Shown: positions 62,455-64,000 of the stretch, one piece after another
Layout: every line of letters starts with the position of its first letter
Position numbering within the stretch: position 1 is the first letter of the stretch
Source of the DNA: MVRV01 sp964646755
GTDB taxonomy: Bacteria > Desulfobacterota > Syntrophia > Syntrophales > Smithellaceae
NCBI GenBank assembly: GCA_964646755.1
Contig: CAZYIE010000004.1
Coordinates: 1-64,000, forward strand
Reading direction: 5' to 3'
Length of the DNA: 64,000 bases
Translations under genes and position numbers: made by a program
Notes under the pieces: model-generated
The model's input: the letters and a program-made list of their open reading frames with translations, nothing else
What the model was told of the DNA's origin: nothing
The model's database searches: none

Positions 62455-63222
62455 ATGAGACAATATTTACTGACGCCGGCTGCCGGCAAGCGGTTGATCG
62501 GCAAAGCCATCGCCTTGCATCCAGCCGTTGTCAATGCGCTCAAAAGTGGCACAGTTGTGATTATTGCCGGAACGACCAATGGCTATGTAGCTCAGGAGAT
62601 ACTCACATCTCTCGGTCAGGCGGATGATTTCCGTCGTGAAGGTTTCTTTCGGGGGATTCTTCTGCCTCCGATACGTCCGACAACCGCATCCGGTAGACTG
62701 ACCGCTGAAAAAGTCTTCCCCGGCGATGTAGTCATTAAAGACGGACTTTGGCAAAAAGGCAAAACGATTTTTGATGTTGTTGCTGACCTTAAAGAAGGCG
62801 ATATAATTATGAAAGGCGCGAATGCTGTTGATCTCTGTAAGAAGCGGGCGGCCATTTTGATTGCCGATCCCCAGGCGGGAACTATTGGGGCTTCCCTGCC
62901 GGCCCATTTTGGCAGACGCGTGCGCCTGATTTTTCCAGTCGGTCTGGAAAAACGTATTTTCGGTGATCTGGATGAAGTCGCAGCAAAAATAAACGAACCG
63001 GGCGTAAATGGTCCCAGATTGCTACCCGTACCCGGAGAAATATTTACCGAACTCGAGGCCATTGCCCTTCTTACGGGCGCCGAGGCGCACCTGGTAGCGG
63101 CGGGCGGTGTCGGCGGTGCGGAAGGAAGCGTCTGGCTGGCTGTCAGTGGAGAAGCGGTACAGGAAGATAGAGCTAACACATTGCTGGAGAGTATTAAAGG
63201 GGAACCGGTGTTTGTGCTTTAA
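62455..63222 (+). CDS. conserved protein of unknown function
   Basis: This 255-residue soluble protein has several glycine-rich turns, for example AGTTNGYVAQE (about 38-48) and AAGGVGGAEGS (about 218-228). I recall similar uncharacterised proteins in anaerobic bacteria and archaea but no function. AAGGAGGA precedes the ATG, so translation should be strong. It is divergent from the DUF59 gene and followed by a repeat and a dehydrogenase gene. Confidence 0.75.
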   Translation: MRQYLLTPAAGKRLIGKAIALHPAVVNALKSGTVVIIAGTTNGYVAQEILTSLGQADDFRREGFFRGILLPPIRPTTASGRLTAEKVFPGDVVIKDGLWQKGKTIFDVVADLKEGDIIMKGANAVDLCKKRAAILIADPQAGTIGASLPAHFGRRVRLIFPVGLEKRIFGDLDEVAAKINEPGVNGPRLLPVPGEIFTELEAIALLTGAEAHLVAAGGVGGAEGSVWLAVSGEAVQEDRANTLLESIKGEPVFVL

Positions 63223-63256
63223 ATCATTTAAGACGAACTCGTAAAAAATCAGTAAT

Positions 63257-63294
63257 TCCCTCTCCATTGATGGGGGAGGGTTAGGGTGGGGTGG
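63257..63294. repeat. extragenic CCCTCTCC/GGGAGGG repeat
   Basis: CCCTCTCC and GGGGGAGGG pair around ATTGAT and continue into a TTAGGGTGGGG tail. This motif is a common dispersed extragenic repeat in proteobacteria. It lies between the unknown protein and the dehydrogenase. Confidence 0.6.
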
Positions 63295-63314
63295 TAAAAG
63301 GAATGGCAATCGGG

Positions 63315-64000
63315 ATGAAAAAACAGATAAAAATTGTATTTTTGGATACAGTAACGGTTGGTGATGTGGATAACCTTCCGGCGATTCAGGCACTGGGAGA
63401 GAATGAAGGATATGCGTCGACTCTGCCGCAGGAGCGCATTGAGCGAATAAAAGGGCATAATGTAGTCCTTACCAACAAAGTGGTCATCGATCGCGAAGTA
63501 ATGGACGAATGCCCGGAGATAGAACTGATTTGTGTCGTGGCCACCGGAATGAATAATATTGATCTGGAATATGCCGCCCAAAAAGGAATTACCGTAAAAA
63601 ATGTCGCCGGATATTCAACTGAATCGGTGACTCAGAGCACTTTTGCGATGCTCTTCTATTTATTGCACAGCAGCGCCTACTATGATAGCTTTGTTAAATC
63701 GGGAGAGTATGCTCGAAGCCCCGTCTTTACTCACTTGGACCGCGCATTCTGGGAACTAAAAAACAAGATCTTCGGAATTATCGGGATGGGAACCATCGGC
63801 AAAAGGATCGCCCAGGTCGCCCAAGCTTTCGGCGCCNNNNNNNNNNGGGGAAAAACATGGAAGGCACAGGCTACCAGCATCTGCCGCTCGACGAATTGTT
63901 GAGCACTGCAGATGTTATATCCATTCACTGTCCGCTGAACAACGATACGCGAAATTTACTCAACGATGCCCGGATTAAGCTGATAAAACCCACGGCTGTG
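63315..64000 (+). CDS. D-2-hydroxyacid dehydrogenase (partial, gap inside, truncated by window end)
   Basis: The visible part has the catalytic-domain start (IKIVFLDTVTVGD) and the NAD loop GIIGMGTIGKRIAQ (about 156-169). After ten N (63837-63846) the frame shifts and continues HLPLDELLSTADVISIHCPL to the window end. Such enzymes reduce 2-oxo acids with NADH; glycerate or lactate dehydrogenases are likely relatives. The frame change at the gap is an assembly effect. Of the possible starts (GTG 63291, ATG 63303, ATG 63315) the last fits the family. Confidence 0.88.
63837..63846. other. assembly gap inside the D-2-hydroxyacid dehydrogenase gene
   Basis: Ten N interrupt the gene, and the reading frame changes across them, so the gap length is not real. 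Confidence 0.99.

Overview
The window looks like a draft chromosome piece of a strict anaerobe of the deltaproteobacterial (Desulfobacterota, Syntrophales-like) kind. Three runs of ten N mark scaffold gaps. The taxonomic guess is an inference. It rests on anaerobic ribonucleotide reductase with its radical-SAM activase, HemW, a ferredoxin-thioredoxin reductase catalytic subunit in a non-photosynthetic context, two EF-G paralogues within 4 kb, a 2-hydroxyacyl-CoA dehydratase/benzoyl-CoA reductase-type gene pair, and an archaeal-type phosphatidylserine decarboxylase. No rRNA, IS transposase, phage module or CRISPR array was seen.

Region 1 (1-~6000) is accessory DNA and the most unusual part. 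All genes point right and are unrelated to each other: an alpha/beta hydrolase, an RsbW-like ATPase fused to GNAT, an Fe-S flavoprotein reductase, a DUF4239 membrane protein and small membrane proteins. Between them lie about 60-bp imperfect palindromes with integron attC architecture: a left box ending AAC, a right box GTTRRRY or close to it, and a stem with an unpaired base on the left arm. I read it as the tail of an integron gene-cassette array with no integrase in view. The last cassette gene carries an in-frame TAG and runs into the convergent core gene for a GspE-type ATPase.

Region 2 (5994-30155) is mostly housekeeping. It holds a GspE-like ATPase with a methyltransferase, then nrdD-nrdG with a tandem NrdR-box promoter and a 141-bp palindromic repeat between the two genes. 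A GAF/HD-GYP c-di-GMP protein, an MliC-type lipoprotein, a secreted four-repeat hemopexin protein, HemW, LepA, Adk, an FmdB zinc ribbon and a BepA-like protease follow. The cmk-rpsA-sppA-IHF-enoyl-CoA hydratase run comes next. After it lie a stand-alone sigma region 4 protein, a glutaredoxin/ferredoxin-thioredoxin reductase pair, an EF-G gene preceded by a promoter and an apparent attenuator, a RecA-fold ATPase, a HIT protein and a LapA-domain protein.

Region 3 (30222-41891) holds a second EF-G-like GTPase, a CDF metal transporter, a PcnB-type nucleotidyltransferase, the coupled HgdA/HgdB-like (Bcr/Bzd-like) pair, and a transglutaminase/ABC transporter operon.

Region 4 (42074-54806) is a long rightward run: psd, pssA, rsmD, coaD, an aminotransferase, a PurF paralogue whose glutaminase site has decayed, ispG, proS, rel, an amidase, rph, rdgB and tRNA-Pro.

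Region 5 (55020-64000) contains a cysteine-rich secreted protein, a ketopantoate reductase, an iron alcohol dehydrogenase, CstA (split by a gap), and a four-gene coupled operon built around an ArsA-like ATPase. A DUF59-like protein, an unrecognised 255-residue protein and a truncated D-2-hydroxyacid dehydrogenase close the window.
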